Shown piece by piece: positions 44,304 through 55,800 of a DNA stretch of 64,000 nucleotides. The translations under genes were made by a program, and so were the position numbers. The stretch comes from an uncultured Acidobacteriaceae bacterium (lineage in GTDB: Bacteria; Acidobacteriota; Terriglobia; Terriglobales; Acidobacteriaceae), in contig CAIVDV010000009.1 of the NCBI GenBank assembly GCA_903904755.1, positions 62,001 through 126,000 of the forward strand, read 5' to 3'. Position 1 is the stretch's first letter; each line of letters opens with the position of its first letter. The notes below the pieces were generated by a model. The model was not told the origin of the DNA. It searched no databases and saw only the letters and a list, made by a program, of their open reading frames with translations.

Positions 44304-46685
44304 ATGTTGCACTTCAATCAGCGTTTGCGTCAGTGTCTGCAGGTGGCAGTGTCTCTGCTGCCTGGTGTCTTCGCCTTGTGTAGCGTGCCCGCCCTGGGCC
44401 AGCAGTTGTACAACCCCGTAGCCGACCCTGCCGCCGTCGTGCACTCCGGTCAGGCCCGTTTTACCGTCCTTGCTCCCAAACTCATCCGCCTGGAATGGGC
44501 CGCCGACGCCCAGTTTGAAGACCGCCCTTCGTTCGTGGTAGTCAACCGCAGGCTGCCGGTGCCGGCCTTTACCCAGGCGACCGACGGCGACGCACTTGTC
44601 CTGCGTACCGATGCCCTGGAACTGCGCTATAAGAAAAATTCCGGCAAGTTCACGGCAGAGAATCTCACCATCCGCTTCACCCTCAACGGAGCCGAGCAGG
44701 TGTGGTCGCCGGGTTCGGTTCCCACCGGCAACCTGATGGGCACCACCCGCACGCTCGACGGCGTCAAGGGCGACGGAACCTCCCTGGAACCCGGCCTGCT
44801 TTCGCGCGATGGATGGGCCGTGATTGACGACTCAAAGGGCGCTCTCTTTGATTCCCCTGACTTCCGCTGGCAGCAGGGCGAGAACAGCCCCTGGCCCTGG
44901 GTCGTGGAACGCGCGCCGGGTGACCGGCAGGATCTGTACTTCCTCGGCTATGGACACGCCTACCGCGAGGCCATGCACGATTACACCCAGATTGCCGGCA
45001 AAATCCCCCTCCCGCCGCGCTTTGCCTTCGGCGCCTGGTGGTCGCGATACTGGGACTACTCGGCGACGGAACTGCAATCGCTGGTCGCCCAATTCCACGA
45101 CCACGACGTCCCCCTCGACGTCCTTGTCATCGACATGGGCTGGCACCTGAGCCCGGCCGAGATTCCCCACAAGACCGACATTGACGCATCCGGCCACTCC
45201 CTGGCTTGGTCCGGATACACCTGGAACCCCAAATACTTCCCTGACCCCAATGGCTTCTTGAACTGGGTCCACTCCCAGGGATTGAAGGCTACCTTGAATC
45301 TGCACCCAGCCTCCGGCGTGCAACCCTGGGAAAAAGCCTATCCCGAGATGGCAAAGGCTATGGGGATCGACCCAGCCACCCAGCAGTACGTCCCCTTTGA
45401 CATCACGGACAAGAAGTTTGCCACCAACTACATGAACCTCCTGCATCATCCCCTGGAGAACCAGGGCATCGACTTCTGGTGGCTTGATTGGCAGCAGGAG
45501 ATGACGACAAAGCTGGCCACCGTCAACCCGACCTGGTGGCTGAACTACGTGCACTTCACCGACCAGGAGCGCGAGGGCAAGCGTCCGCTCATCTTCCACC
45601 GCTGGGGCGGCCTGGGCAACCACCGCTACCAGATCGGCTTCTCCGGCGATACGGTTTCCGTATGGGAGTCCCTGGCCTTCCAGCCGTACTTCACCGCAAC
45701 GGCAGCCAACGTGGCCTATGGCTACTGGAGCCACGACATTGGCGGCCACATGCCAGGTGCGGTCGCCCCGGAGCTCTACACGCGCTGGATTCAGTTCGGC
45801 ATCTTCAGCCCCATTCTGCGCACCCACACCACGAAGAACCCGGATGCCGAGCGCCGCATCTGGGCCTACCCCGACCCCTATTCTTCGGCAATGAAGGCAG
45901 CATTCCAACTGCGCTATGCCATGCAGCCCTACCTGTACACCGAAGCGCGTCGCACCTGGGAGACCGGCGTGGCCTTTGTGCACCCGCTGTACTACGACTC
46001 CCCGGAAGCCGACCAGGCCTACGCGCGCAAGGACGAGTACAAGTTCGGCGACAACATCGTGGTTGCGCCAATTGTGACCCCGGCCGACCCGCAGACAAAG
46101 CTCTCAGAGAAGTCCATATGGCTGCCGGAAGGCGACTGGGTGGAATGGATGACGGGCGAGCGGCTCAAGGGCCCCGGCGTCTTTGACCGGAAGTTCCAGA
46201 TCAACCAGATTCCGGTCTATGTGCGTGCCGGCACGATTGTGCCCGAGCAGCCGGAGATGCGCTACACCGGCGAGAAGCCGGTGGACCCGCTGATTTTCGA
46301 GGTGCTTCCCTTTGCCGATGGGCAGAAGGAGAGCGAGTATTCCGTTTACGAGGACTCCGACATCGCCGAGCGCTACCAGCAGGGCGAGTTTGCCCGGACT
46401 GCCATCAAGGTGACGCGCAACGGCCCCGGCGAATTTCTTGCGCAGATTGGCGCAGCCGAGGGCCACTACCAGGGAATGCCCAAAGCGCGCGCCTACGAGC
46501 TGCGCTTTGACGGCGCAAGCCAGCCCACGCAGGTGACTGTGGACGGGCACAAGCTGAAGCCCTGGAAGCTGGTGGCTCAGAACGCCGGCTGGCGCTTTGA
46601 CAAAGACAGGATGCAGTTGACCATCCGCATCGATGCCGCCCCGGTGCAGCAGGGCCGCACGGTGAAGGTGAACTTCGGGAAATAG
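44304..46685 (+). CDS. GH31 family alpha-glycosidase, secreted
   Basis: 793 residues from ATG 44304, with GGAAGGA five bases upstream. A signal peptide ends near CSVPALGQ. Order: N-terminal galactose-mutarotase-like domain (about 40-235), (beta/alpha)8 barrel with FAFGAWWSRYWDYS, LDVLVIDMGWH, nucleophile D395 in FWWLDWQQE and acid/base D449 in GFSGDTVSVW, then two C-terminal beta domains including DUF5110 (YEDSDIAERYQQGEF). The retaining mechanism is conserved. The WLDWQQ nucleophile motif differs from the common DMNE of alpha-glucosidases, so substrate (alpha-glucoside, alpha-xyloside or alpha-galactoside) is uncertain. Single gene ending at a terminator. Confidence 0.93.
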   Translation: MLHFNQRLRQCLQVAVSLLPGVFALCSVPALGQQLYNPVADPAAVVHSGQARFTVLAPKLIRLEWAADAQFEDRPSFVVVNRRLPVPAFTQATDGDALVLRTDALELRYKKNSGKFTAENLTIRFTLNGAEQVWSPGSVPTGNLMGTTRTLDGVKGDGTSLEPGLLSRDGWAVIDDSKGALFDSPDFRWQQGENSPWPWVVERAPGDRQDLYFLGYGHAYREAMHDYTQIAGKIPLPPRFAFGAWWSRYWDYSATELQSLVAQFHDHDVPLDVLVIDMGWHLSPAEIPHKTDIDASGHSLAWSGYTWNPKYFPDPNGFLNWVHSQGLKATLNLHPASGVQPWEKAYPEMAKAMGIDPATQQYVPFDITDKKFATNYMNLLHHPLENQGIDFWWLDWQQEMTTKLATVNPTWWLNYVHFTDQEREGKRPLIFHRWGGLGNHRYQIGFSGDTVSVWESLAFQPYFTATAANVAYGYWSHDIGGHMPGAVAPELYTRWIQFGIFSPILRTHTTKNPDAERRIWAYPDPYSSAMKAAFQLRYAMQPYLYTEARRTWETGVAFVHPLYYDSPEADQAYARKDEYKFGDNIVVAPIVTPADPQTKLSEKSIWLPEGDWVEWMTGERLKGPGVFDRKFQINQIPVYVRAGTIVPEQPEMRYTGEKPVDPLIFEVLPFADGQKESEYSVYEDSDIAERYQQGEFARTAIKVTRNGPGEFLAQIGAAEGHYQGMPKARAYELRFDGASQPTQVTVDGHKLKPWKLVAQNAGWRFDKDRMQLTIRIDAAPVQQGRTVKVNFGK

Positions 46686-46705
46686 AGGAGCTGCAGACAA
46701 CGAGA

Positions 46706-46736
46706 AAGGGCGGCCGCCTGGCCGCCCTTACCTTTT
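46706..46736. terminator. Terminator between GH31 and glpK
   Basis: Ten-base-pair stem AAGGGCGGCC (46706-46715) and GGCCGCCCTT (46720-46729) with loop GCCT, followed by ACCTTTTG. It serves the plus-strand GH31 gene and perhaps the convergent glpK. Confidence 0.8.
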
Positions 46737-46751
46737 GCCCGAGTTCCAGGG

Positions 46752-48263
46752 CTATGCGTTCCAGCCCCGGCTGCGGGAGACGGCATCCTGCCAGCGGGCC
46801 CGCCGCGCAGCCACCACATCTGCCGGCAAGCCGGGCTCAAAGCGTGTATCGCTCTGGCGCTGGGCGCGCAGATCCTCCGGCCCCGCCCAGAAGCCCGTTG
46901 CCAGCCCGGCCAGGTACGCCGCGCCGAGCGCTGTGGTCTCCGTTACCCGCGGGCGAACGACGGGAACGCCAAGGATATCCGCCTGGAACTGCATCATCAG
47001 GTTATTGACCGCCGCCCCACCGTCGACCCGCAGCGAGGAAAGCCGTGTTCCCGCGCCAGAGGCCGAGTCCTGCTGCATCGCTTCCAGCGCATCCGCCACC
47101 TGGAAGGCAACCGCCTCCAGCGCCGCCCGCGCAATGTGCCCCGGCTGCGTTCCGCGTCCCAGCCCAATCAGCGTTCCGCTGGCATGCGGATCCCAGTAAG
47201 GCGCACCGAGACCGACGAAGGCGGGCACAAAAACAACCCCGTTGGAGTCTGGCACGCTGGCGGCAAGCGCTTCCACGTCAGAGGAAGCGTGGATGATACG
47301 CAGGTTGTCCCGCAGCCACTGCACCACTGCGCCGCCAATGAAGATCGACCCCTCCAGCGCATACTCGAGCTTCCGGTCGGCACTCGCCGCCACCGTCGTG
47401 ATGAGTCGGTTCTTCGACTCAAGGAAGGTATGGCCGACGTTCTGCAGCAGGAAGCAGCCGGTGCCGTACGTGTTTTTAGCCTCACCGGCCGAGAAGCAGA
47501 GCTGGCCAAAGAGCGCCGCCTGCTGGTCGCCCGCAATCCCGGCAATGGGGATGCCGCCCAGGCCGTGGGTGGTGTTCACCTTGCCGACAACTTCCGACGA
47601 CCACTTGACCTCGGGCAGAATGGCCGCGGGAATGCTGAACAGCTTCAGCAGGTCCTGGTCCCACTCCCCTTTGACGATGTTGTAGAGCAGGGTGCGGCTG
47701 GCATTGGTCTGGTCGGTGACGTGGACTGCGGCACCGTCGCCGCCGTTGGTCAGGTTCCAGATAAGCCAGGTGTCGATCGTTCCCATCGCCAACTCCCCGG
47801 CTTCGGCACGGGCGCGTGCGCCGGGAACGTGGTCCAGAATCCACGCCGCCTTGGTCGCCGAAAAATAGGGGTCAAGCACCAGCCCGGTCCGGGCGCGGAC
47901 GTCTGCCTCGTGGCCGGCGGCCTTCAGCTCCGCGCAATGGTTCGCGGTGCGGCGGTCCTGCCACACAATGGCGTTGTGGATAGGGCGTCCGGTAGCGCGC
48001 TCCCAAATCACGACCGTCTCGCGCTGGTTGGTAATGCCAAGCGCGGCGACTTCGTTGGCCTCAACGCCGGCGCGCACCAGGCACTCGACGGCAACCGCCT
48101 GCTGCGACGAGAGGATTTCGAGCGGGTCGTGCTCCACCCAGCTCGGATTGGGGTAAATCTGCTGGAACTCCTGCTGCGCCACCGAGACGATGGTGCCGGA
48201 GTGGTTGAACAGGATTGCGCGGGAGCTTGTAGTGCCTTGGTCGAGAGCGAGGATGTATGCCAT
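46752..48263 (-). CDS. glpK: Glycerol kinase
   Basis: 503 residues from ATG 48263 ([17 protein letters not shown]); the open frame extends 18 codons further upstream without support. It phosphorylates glycerol to glycerol 3-phosphate with ATP. FGGY-family features are complete: [68 protein letters not shown] and [16 protein letters not shown]. No glpF or glpD lies nearby. It is 88 bases downstream of the DUF2252 gene on the same strand. Confidence 0.97.
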   Translation of the reverse strand: MAYILALDQGTTSSRAILFNHSGTIVSVAQQEFQQIYPNPSWVEHDPLEILSSQQAVAVECLVRAGVEANEVAALGITNQRETVVIWERATGRPIHNAIVWQDRRTANHCAELKAAGHEADVRARTGLVLDPYFSATKAAWILDHVPGARARAEAGELAMGTIDTWLIWNLTNGGDGAAVHVTDQTNASRTLLYNIVKGEWDQDLLKLFSIPAAILPEVKWSSEVVGKVNTTHGLGGIPIAGIAGDQQAALFGQLCFSAGEAKNTYGTGCFLLQNVGHTFLESKNRLITTVAASADRKLEYALEGSIFIGGAVVQWLRDNLRIIHASSDVEALAASVPDSNGVVFVPAFVGLGAPYWDPHASGTLIGLGRGTQPGHIARAALEAVAFQVADALEAMQQDSASGAGTRLSSLRVDGGAAVNNLMMQFQADILGVPVVRPRVTETTALGAAYLAGLATGFWAGPEDLRAQRQSDTRFEPGLPADVVAARRARWQDAVSRSRGWNA

Positions 48264-48351
48264 GGGGCCAAGGTTTATCACGGTGCGCGGAGGGGTGGCA
48301 AGCCCCTGTGCACGCAAATGGAAACGATTTCAGAAACCCCAGACTTTTCCG

Positions 48352-49644
48352 CTATTTCCGCCGCTTCTTCAACTCGGCCCAGTCCTTGTCGGTCTGCTCG
48401 GCATAGCGCTGGCCCCATTCGGCAATCGCATCGGTAAAGCTCTCACCCGTGCCGATGTAACCGGAAATCTGCCAGGCATCACCGCTGCGGGCATGGCCCC
48501 GGGCCAGCAGTTCCCCGGCCAGCCGCGCATACTCGACAAGTCCATCGCCACACAGGTCTTCAATCTCAATCGAGCCCTTGTGGTCGCAAAGCTGGCGCAC
48601 CAGGTACTCGTGACCGGCAATGGTTGTGTAGCCCAGGAAGGCGTCAGAACCTCGCTGAACAAGCCGCTGGCCTTCCATCACGCGCTGGCCGTGGTGGCGC
48701 GCCGCGTGGGAATCGGTCAGGTAGGGCGCATAGGCTGAGGCCACCGCCTCCTTGACCTGCAGGAAAAGCGGATCGCGCTCGCCGTTGCCTTCCAGATAAA
48801 CCACATAGTCCCGCAATCCGACCGAACCCGTGCCAACCACCTTGAAGGCCACGTCAAGGGGGCGATACAAATCGAGGAAGTGCGCCCGCTGCGGCTCCAG
48901 CGTGGCCCGGTAGCCCTCCAGCCCGGCAAGCACCGCCTTGGCCTTGGCTCCGGTCACGCAGGTCAGAATTGGCTTGTCTTCCTTGAACTGCCGTGATCCG
49001 GCGGGGGATGGCTCAGTGAACAGGTCTAGCGTATGCAGCGGAGTGGCGCGAACAGCCTTGTGCAGCGCTGCGTGGACCGGCTCGACATGCCCCACCCGCA
49101 TGACCTCGGCCCGGGTAAGCTCCAGAACCGGCACCGGAGCAAAGGCGCGCATCTGCTCGGCATAGCTGGCCACCGAGGCCTGAGCCGCCGCCATGCAGGC
49201 CCCGGCCTTGTTCCCGGCTTCGCGCCCGGCAAGCACAAGCGAGGCGGCCATCCGCTTCAAATCCCACTCAAATGGGCCGCTGAAGGTCTCGTCAAAATCG
49301 TTCAGGTCAAAGATGAGACGCCCGCCCTCATCCGCATAGGCACCCAGGTTGCGCACATGTGCGTCCCCGCAAAGCTGGACTGTGAGCCCCGTATTGGGAG
49401 CGGCGGCCAGGTCGGCGGCCATCACCGGAACCGCGCCGCGGAAGAATCCAAAGGGCGAGAGCGCCATCCGGTCGTACTTCACCTTGACCAGCGCGGGAAT
49501 CCGCCCGCGTGCGCTGCGCTCAAGCAGCGTGAGGGCCGGGGTAAGACGGTTCTTTGCGGAAAAATTGGCCTGGTCGCGGCGTTTGAGCTGCTTGCGACGG
49601 CTTTGGCCGAGTGCTTCACGTTCCTGCTGGGTTGCCCAATGCAT
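48352..49644 (-). CDS. DUF2252 family protein
   Basis: 430 residues, no signal peptide. The family hallmarks are KYDRMALSPFGFFRGAV, QLCGDAHVRNLG, IFDLNDFDETFSGPFEWDL and VGTGSVGLRDYVVYLEG, which look like a protein-kinase-like or aminoglycoside-phosphotransferase-like active site (CGDxHxxN, DxNDFDE). The biochemical function is unknown. The start is 59 bases after the last RND pump gene and the stop 88 bases before glpK, all on one strand; read-through from the efflux operon is possible because no terminator is evident. Confidence 0.9.
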   Translation of the reverse strand: MHWATQQEREALGQSRRKQLKRRDQANFSAKNRLTPALTLLERSARGRIPALVKVKYDRMALSPFGFFRGAVPVMAADLAAAPNTGLTVQLCGDAHVRNLGAYADEGGRLIFDLNDFDETFSGPFEWDLKRMAASLVLAGREAGNKAGACMAAAQASVASYAEQMRAFAPVPVLELTRAEVMRVGHVEPVHAALHKAVRATPLHTLDLFTEPSPAGSRQFKEDKPILTCVTGAKAKAVLAGLEGYRATLEPQRAHFLDLYRPLDVAFKVVGTGSVGLRDYVVYLEGNGERDPLFLQVKEAVASAYAPYLTDSHAARHHGQRVMEGQRLVQRGSDAFLGYTTIAGHEYLVRQLCDHKGSIEIEDLCGDGLVEYARLAGELLARGHARSGDAWQISGYIGTGESFTDAIAEWGQRYAEQTDKDWAELKKRRK

Positions 49645-49703
49645 GTGGGGAAGATACCGCCTCGAGGCGCGTGGCGCAAGCCGGATTGGAACACCCGGTG
49701 CCT

Positions 49704-52700
49704 TTAGTCACCGCCCTGGGGCTGCTGGATGGAGCGGTTTCCCCGGTACAGCGCAACCAGAATCCCCCAAAACTTGCGAATCTCAACGCCGAGCCATTCA
49801 AAGAAGAGGTACACCGCCGGGGTGGTGAAGAGCGTCAGCAACTGCGAGACGACGAGGCCGCCGACAATGGTGATGCCAAGCGGGCGCCGCAACTCAGACC
49901 CGACACCGAAGCCGATGGCCAGTGGCATGCCACCGAAGATGGCTGCCATCGTGGTCATCATGATGGGCCGGAAGCGCAGCTTGCAGGCCTCATAGATTGC
50001 CTCAGCCGCAGGCAGCCCCTGGTCGCGTTCTGCCTGGATGGCAAAATCGATCATCATGATGGCATTTTTCTTCACAATGCCAATCAGCAGCAGGATTCCA
50101 ATCACCGCAATGATGCTGAGGTCGGTCTTGGTCAGCAGCAGGGCGAGAATCGCACCCACACCGGCAGAGGGCAGCGTGGAGAGAATCGTCAGCGGGTGGA
50201 TGAAGCTTTCGTAAAGGATTCCGAGCACCAGGTACACCGACACGATTGCGGCCAGCAGCAGCAGCGGCTCATTGTGGAGCGAGTCCTGAAAGGCCTGCGC
50301 CGTGCCCTGGAAGCTGGCGTGGATGCCGGAGGGCATTCCAAGTTCCTGCCTGGCCTTTTCCAGTGCGGTCACGGCATTGCCGAGCGCGACATTGGGGGCG
50401 AGATTGAAGGTCTGGGTGATCGCTGGATACTGGCCCTGATGGTTCACCTGCAGGCTCGTCCGGCTTGGCGCAAAGTGCGCTATCGTCGCCAGCGGTACCA
50501 TCGCCCCGGTACCCGTCTTGATGAAGATTCCGTTCAGCGCATCCGGGCTGGTCTGGAACTCCGGCGCCACTTCCATGACGACAAAGTACTGGTTCAGCGC
50601 CGTGTACATGGTGGAGACCTGGCGCTGGCCGAAGGCATCGTACAGGACCTGGTCGATTTGCACCGGCGTGATCCCGAGCCGCGAAGCGGTGTCGCGGTCG
50701 ATTTGCAGCGTGGCTTCGAGCCCCTGGTTCTGCTGGTCGGTGGAGACGTCACGGAGCTCGGGCATCTGGCGCATCTTGGCAAGCAGCTGAGGAGCCCACG
50801 TGTTCAGCTCGTTCAGGTTTTCATCCGAAAGTGTGTACTGGTACTGCGAATCACCGCCGCGGCCGCCAATCTGAAACTCCTGTTGCACCTGGAGAAAGAG
50901 TGTTGCGCCAGGAACACTGGTGAGCTTGCGGCGGAGCCGATTGACCACATCGTCTGAAGTGACCCGGCCGGGGCGCTCGTTCAGCGGCTTCATGGCGATG
51001 AACATGCGCCCAACGTTACTGGAGCCGCCACCGGGGCCGCCGCCGCCCACAAATGCCGTCACAGTCTGAATTGCGGGGTCGTCGAGAACCATCTGGGCCA
51101 GCGTCTGCTGCTTCACCTTCATGGCGTCGAAGCTGATGTCCTGCGCCGCGCGGGTGGCTCCGCCCAGGCGCCCCGTATCCTGCTGCGGGAAGAGCCCCTT
51201 GGGAACGATGGCCCACAGGTAGAGATTGAAGAGGAAAGTGAGAATCGTAACCCCGAGCGTAATCCACTGGTGGCGCAGAACCCAGCGCAGCCCAATCAGA
51301 TACTCCTCAGCAAGCCAGTTGAAGGCCCTCTCCAGCCCGCGATAAATCAAGCTGTGCTTGCGGCCATCCTGAGCCTTCAGAAACTGCGCGCACATCATCG
51401 GCGTCGCGGTAAGCGAAACCACCAGGCTGACGGCAATGGCCACCGAAAGTGTAACCGCGAACTCCCGGAAGAGCTTGCCGACAATGCCGCCCATCAGCAG
51501 GATGGGGATGAACACGGCAATCAGCGACGTGCTCATGGAGAGCACCGTGAAGCCAATCTCCTTGGAGCCGCGCATCGCCGCATCCCACGGGGACATGCCC
51601 TTTTCGAGATACCGGGTGATGTTCTCGATCACCACAATGGCGTCGTCCACGACAAACCCGGTAGAAATGGTCAGCGCCATCAGCGAAAGATTGTCGAGCG
51701 TGTACCCCAGCAGGTACATGACCCCAAAGGTGCCCACCAGAGAAAGCGGCACGGCCACCGAAGGGATGATGGTCGCCCAGATCTCCCGCAGAAAGAGGAA
51801 GACGACCAGCACCACCAGAATCACGCTGATCACCAGCGAGCGCTCCACGTCAAAGACGCTGGCGCGGATGGTGGTAGTGCGGTCGACAGCGACGTTGATT
51901 TTGATGGTGGGGGGAATCTGCGCGCGCAGTTGGGGCAGTTCGCGCATCACGTTGTCCACCGCAGAGATGACGTTTGCCCCTGGCACCTTGAAGACAATGA
52001 TCAGGATGGCGGGCTTCAGCAGCGAACCCGGGCCATCGTTCACCCCGGCCAGCCCGGCGGTGCGCAGGTCGGCAACAGAGTCCGTCACCTGGCCAAGGTC
52101 AGAGAGGCGGATGGGCGCGCCAGTCGCCTTGTTGTAACCGACGATGATGGGGGCGTAGTCCTGGGCCTTGAAAATCTGGTCCGTGTCGTTGACAAGCCAG
52201 CGATGCTCCGCGTCCTGGAATGCTCCCTTGGGGCGGTTGGCGTTGGCGGCAGAAAGCGCAGTGCGAACCTGCTCAAGGCCGACACCGTAGGCACTCAACT
52301 GGAGTGGGTTAAGCTCCGCACGAACCGCGGGGCTCGCCGATCCACCGACAAAGACCTGGCCGACACCCTGAATCTGGGCAATCTTCTGGGAAAGGATGGA
52401 GTCCGCAATGTCGTAGATCTGCGGCTTCTCCAGCACGTCCGAGGTCAGGGAGAGAATGAGAATCGGTGCTTCCGCCGGGTTCGCCTTGCGGTAGCTCGGA
52501 TTCTGCGGCAGGTAGGCCGGCAACTGGCTCCGGGCGGCGTTGATGGCAGCCTGCACGTCGCGTGCGGCAGCATTGATGTCGCGATTGATGTCGAACTGGA
52601 GCGTGACCGATGCCGAGCCCAGCGAGCTGGAGCTGGTCATCTGGTTCACGCCGGCGATGTGGCCGAACTGGCGCTCCAGCGGGGCCGCCACATTGGAAGC

Positions 52701-52877
52701 CATGGTCTCCGGGCTGCCCCCAGGCAGGCCGGCGCCAACGCCGATAACGGGGAAATCCACCTCAGGCAGCGATGCCACGGGCAGCAGCGAGTACGCCACC
52801 GCACCGGCCAGCAGCAGCGCCACGCTCAACAGCGTGGTGGCTACCGGCCTGCGGATAAATGGCGCTGAAAGATGCAT
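49704..52877 (-). CDS. RND efflux pump subunit, MdtC/MdtB-like
   Basis: 1057 residues, twelve membrane helices in two repeats with two large periplasmic loops. It begins [20 protein letters not shown]. The proton-relay aspartate pair in helix 4 is present ([14 protein letters not shown]). LFPQQDTGRLGG and the QRQVSTMY segment are typical of HAE1-type drug pumps. A tandem pair of related pump genes behind one adaptor is the MdtABC arrangement, in which the two subunits form a heterotrimer. It starts 20 bases after the first pump gene's stop. Likely substrates are hydrophobic drugs, bile-salt-like compounds or plant phenolics. Confidence 0.93.
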   Translation of the reverse strand: MHLSAPFIRRPVATTLLSVALLLAGAVAYSLLPVASLPEVDFPVIGVGAGLPGGSPETMASNVAAPLERQFGHIAGVNQMTSSSSLGSASVTLQFDINRDINAAARDVQAAINAARSQLPAYLPQNPSYRKANPAEAPILILSLTSDVLEKPQIYDIADSILSQKIAQIQGVGQVFVGGSASPAVRAELNPLQLSAYGVGLEQVRTALSAANANRPKGAFQDAEHRWLVNDTDQIFKAQDYAPIIVGYNKATGAPIRLSDLGQVTDSVADLRTAGLAGVNDGPGSLLKPAILIIVFKVPGANVISAVDNVMRELPQLRAQIPPTIKINVAVDRTTTIRASVFDVERSLVISVILVVLVVFLFLREIWATIIPSVAVPLSLVGTFGVMYLLGYTLDNLSLMALTISTGFVVDDAIVVIENITRYLEKGMSPWDAAMRGSKEIGFTVLSMSTSLIAVFIPILLMGGIVGKLFREFAVTLSVAIAVSLVVSLTATPMMCAQFLKAQDGRKHSLIYRGLERAFNWLAEEYLIGLRWVLRHQWITLGVTILTFLFNLYLWAIVPKGLFPQQDTGRLGGATRAAQDISFDAMKVKQQTLAQMVLDDPAIQTVTAFVGGGGPGGGSSNVGRMFIAMKPLNERPGRVTSDDVVNRLRRKLTSVPGATLFLQVQQEFQIGGRGGDSQYQYTLSDENLNELNTWAPQLLAKMRQMPELRDVSTDQQNQGLEATLQIDRDTASRLGITPVQIDQVLYDAFGQRQVSTMYTALNQYFVVMEVAPEFQTSPDALNGIFIKTGTGAMVPLATIAHFAPSRTSLQVNHQGQYPAITQTFNLAPNVALGNAVTALEKARQELGMPSGIHASFQGTAQAFQDSLHNEPLLLLAAIVSVYLVLGILYESFIHPLTILSTLPSAGVGAILALLLTKTDLSIIAVIGILLLIGIVKKNAIMMIDFAIQAERDQGLPAAEAIYEACKLRFRPIMMTTMAAIFGGMPLAIGFGVGSELRRPLGITIVGGLVVSQLLTLFTTPAVYLFFEWLGVEIRKFWGILVALYRGNRSIQQPQGGD

Positions 52878-52897
52878 CGCGTAAAAGCTCCCTGAGG

Positions 52898-55800
52898 CTA
52901 GTCGCCGGCTGCCAGCGCGGGTTCCAGCACCTTCTTCGCGCCGAACCGCACGGCAAGCCGGTCAAAGTAGAGGTAGACGACAGGCGTTGTGTACAGCGTC
53001 AAAAGCTGCGAAACCAGCAGGCCGCCGACGATGGTGATGCCGAGCGGCTGGCGAAGCTCCGCGCCAACACCCTGCCCAAAGGCCAGCGGAACGCCGCCCA
53101 GCAGCGCGGCCATGGTGGTCATCATGATGGGCCGGAAGCGCAGCAGGCAGGCCTGGTAAATGGCCTCATGCGCCGGCTTGCCCTCAGTCCGTTCGGCGTC
53201 CAGCGCAAAGTCAATCATCATGATGGCGTTTTTCTTCACAATGCCGATCAGCAGAATCACGCCAATCAGGGCAATCACACTGAAGTCGGTCCTCGTAATC
53301 AGCAGCGCCAGGATGGCACCGACGCCGGCCGAGGGCAGCGTGGAGATGATGGTGATGGGATGGATGTAGCTCTCGTACAGCACGCCCAGCACGATGTAAA
53401 CCGTGATCAGCGCGGCCAGAATCAGCAGCGGCTCGTTGGTCAGCGAGGCCTGGAAGGCCGCAGCGGTCCCCTGAAACGTGCCCGCAATCGAAGCCGGCAT
53501 CTGGATCTGCTTTTCCACGCGCTGCGTGGCGGCGACGGCGTCACCCAGGCTCTTGCCGGGCGCGACGTTGAAGCTCACAACAGTCGCCGGGAACTGCCCC
53601 TGGTGCCCAATCGCAAGCTGCGCCCGCGTCTGCTCCCAGTGCGCCAGGTTGCTCAGCGGCACCTGCGTTCCGCTGGAGGACTTCACGTAAAGATTCGAAA
53701 GCACCGAAGGGTCAGTCTGGAAGTTCGGCCCCACTTCCATCACCACGTGGTACTGGTTGAGCTGGGTGAAGATGGTCGAGACCTGGCGCTGGCCGAAGGC
53801 GTCGTAAAGCGTGTTGTCGATGTCGGCAACAGCAATCCCCAGCCGCGCCGCCGTGTCGCGGTCAATCACAAGCTGCGCTCCCAGTCCGCGGTCCTGCAGG
53901 TCGCTTGCAACATCGCGCAGCTCCGGCTGCTTGCTCAGCTCCTCAACCATCTTGCGGGTATAGGTGGCGAGCTCCGTCTGGTTCGGGTCTTCCAGCGAAT
54001 ACTGGAACTGTGTGCGGCTGACGCGGTCTTCCACCGTCAGGTCCTGCAATGGCTGCAGGAAGAGCTGGATCCCCTCAAGCCCGGTGACCTTGGGCTGCAG
54101 CCGCGCGATAATCTGCGACGCCGAGAGCTTGCGAACCTCCAGCGGCTTCAGGTTGATTTGGATGCGGCCCGAGTTCAGCGTGGTGTTGCTGCCGTCCACT
54201 CCGATGAAGCTGCTGATGGACTCCACCGCGGGGTCGGTGAGCAAAATCTCCACCAACTGCTGCTGCCGCTGCGCCATCGAGGTGAAGCTGACCGTCTGCG
54301 GAGCCTCCGAGATGCCCAGAATGACGCCGGTATCCTGCACCGGAAAGAAACCCTTGGGCACGATGAGGAACAGAACAACCGTCGCAACCAGGGTGCCGAT
54401 GGTGACCAGCAGCGTGATGAACTGGTGGCGCAGGACAAAGGTCAACGTACGCCCGTAGAAGGAGATGACGGCGTCAAAGACGCGCTCGGAGGCGCGGTAG
54501 ATGCTGCCCTGCTGGCTGACCGGCTTGTGGCGCAGCAGGCGGGCGCACATCATCGGCGTCAGCGTCAGCGAAACCACCGCGGAAACCAGAATCGTGACAG
54601 CCAGCGTGACAGCGAACTCGCGGAAGAGCCGGCCCACGACATCGCCCATGAACAGCAGCGGAATCAGCACGGCAATGAGCGAAACCGTAAGCGAAACGAT
54701 GGTGAAGCCGATCTGCTCCGAGCCCTTCAGCGCGGCGGCCAGCGGGGTTTCGCCCTCTTCAATGTACCGGGAAATGTTCTCAATCATCACGATGGCATCG
54801 TCCACCACGAAGCCGGTGGAGATGGTCAGCGCCATCAGTGTGAGGTTGTTTAGCGAGTAGCCCAGCAGATACATCACCCCGAAGGTGCCCACCAGCGACA
54901 GCGGAACGGCCACCGAGGGGATGATGGTGGCGGCCAGGTTCCGCAGAAAAAGGAAGATGACCATCACGACCAGGCCCACCGTAAGCATTAGCGAGAACTG
55001 GACGTCTTTCACGCTCGCGCGGATGACGTTGGTCCGGTCAGTAAGGACCTCAACCTTCACCGATCCGGGCAGCGATTGGCGCAACTGGGGCAGCAGGGCC
55101 TTGATGCGGTCAACGACCGCGATGATGTTGGCGCCCGGCTGGCGCTGGATGTTGAGAATGACCGCAGGCTGCTTGTCCTTCCACGCCGCCTGCTGGGAGT
55201 TCTCTGCCGCATCGATTACGCTGGCCACGTCAGAGGTGCGGACTGCGGCCCCGTTGCGATAAGCGACGATGACCGGCTTGTATTCCTCGCCAGACAGAAG
55301 CTGGTCATTGGCGCCGACAGTGAAAGTCTGGCGGGAGCCGTTCAGCGTACCCTTGGCCTGGTCCACGTTGGCCGCAGCCAGCGCAGTGCGCAGGTCTTCC
55401 AGGGAAAGGTTGTACGCCGCAAGCTGCGCCGGGTTGGCCTGGATGCGGACGGAAGGCTTCTGCCCGCCGGCAATCGAAACCAGACCCACCCCGGTCACCT
55501 GGGAAATCTTCTGCGCAAGATTGGTATCTGCCGCGTCCTCAACCTTGTCGAGCGGCAGGGTGTCACTCGTCAACGCCAGCGTCATAATGGGCGCGTCCGC
55601 AGGGTTCACCTTGCTGTAGACGGGCGGGTTGGGAAGGTCCTGCGGCAGAAAGTTGGAGGCGGCGTTGATCGCGGCCTGCACTTCCTGCTCGGCGACGTCA
55701 ATGTTCTCGTCGAGATTGAACTCAAGCGTGATCACCGACCCGCCACCCGAGGAGACCGACGTCATCTGCTTCAGCCCCGGCATCTGGCCAAACTGCCGCT

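Noticed and set aside
52859-54853. Plus-strand open frame of about 664 codons opposite an RND pump gene
   Set aside because: No hydrophobic or domain pattern; the minus strand encodes a clear twelve-helix permease.
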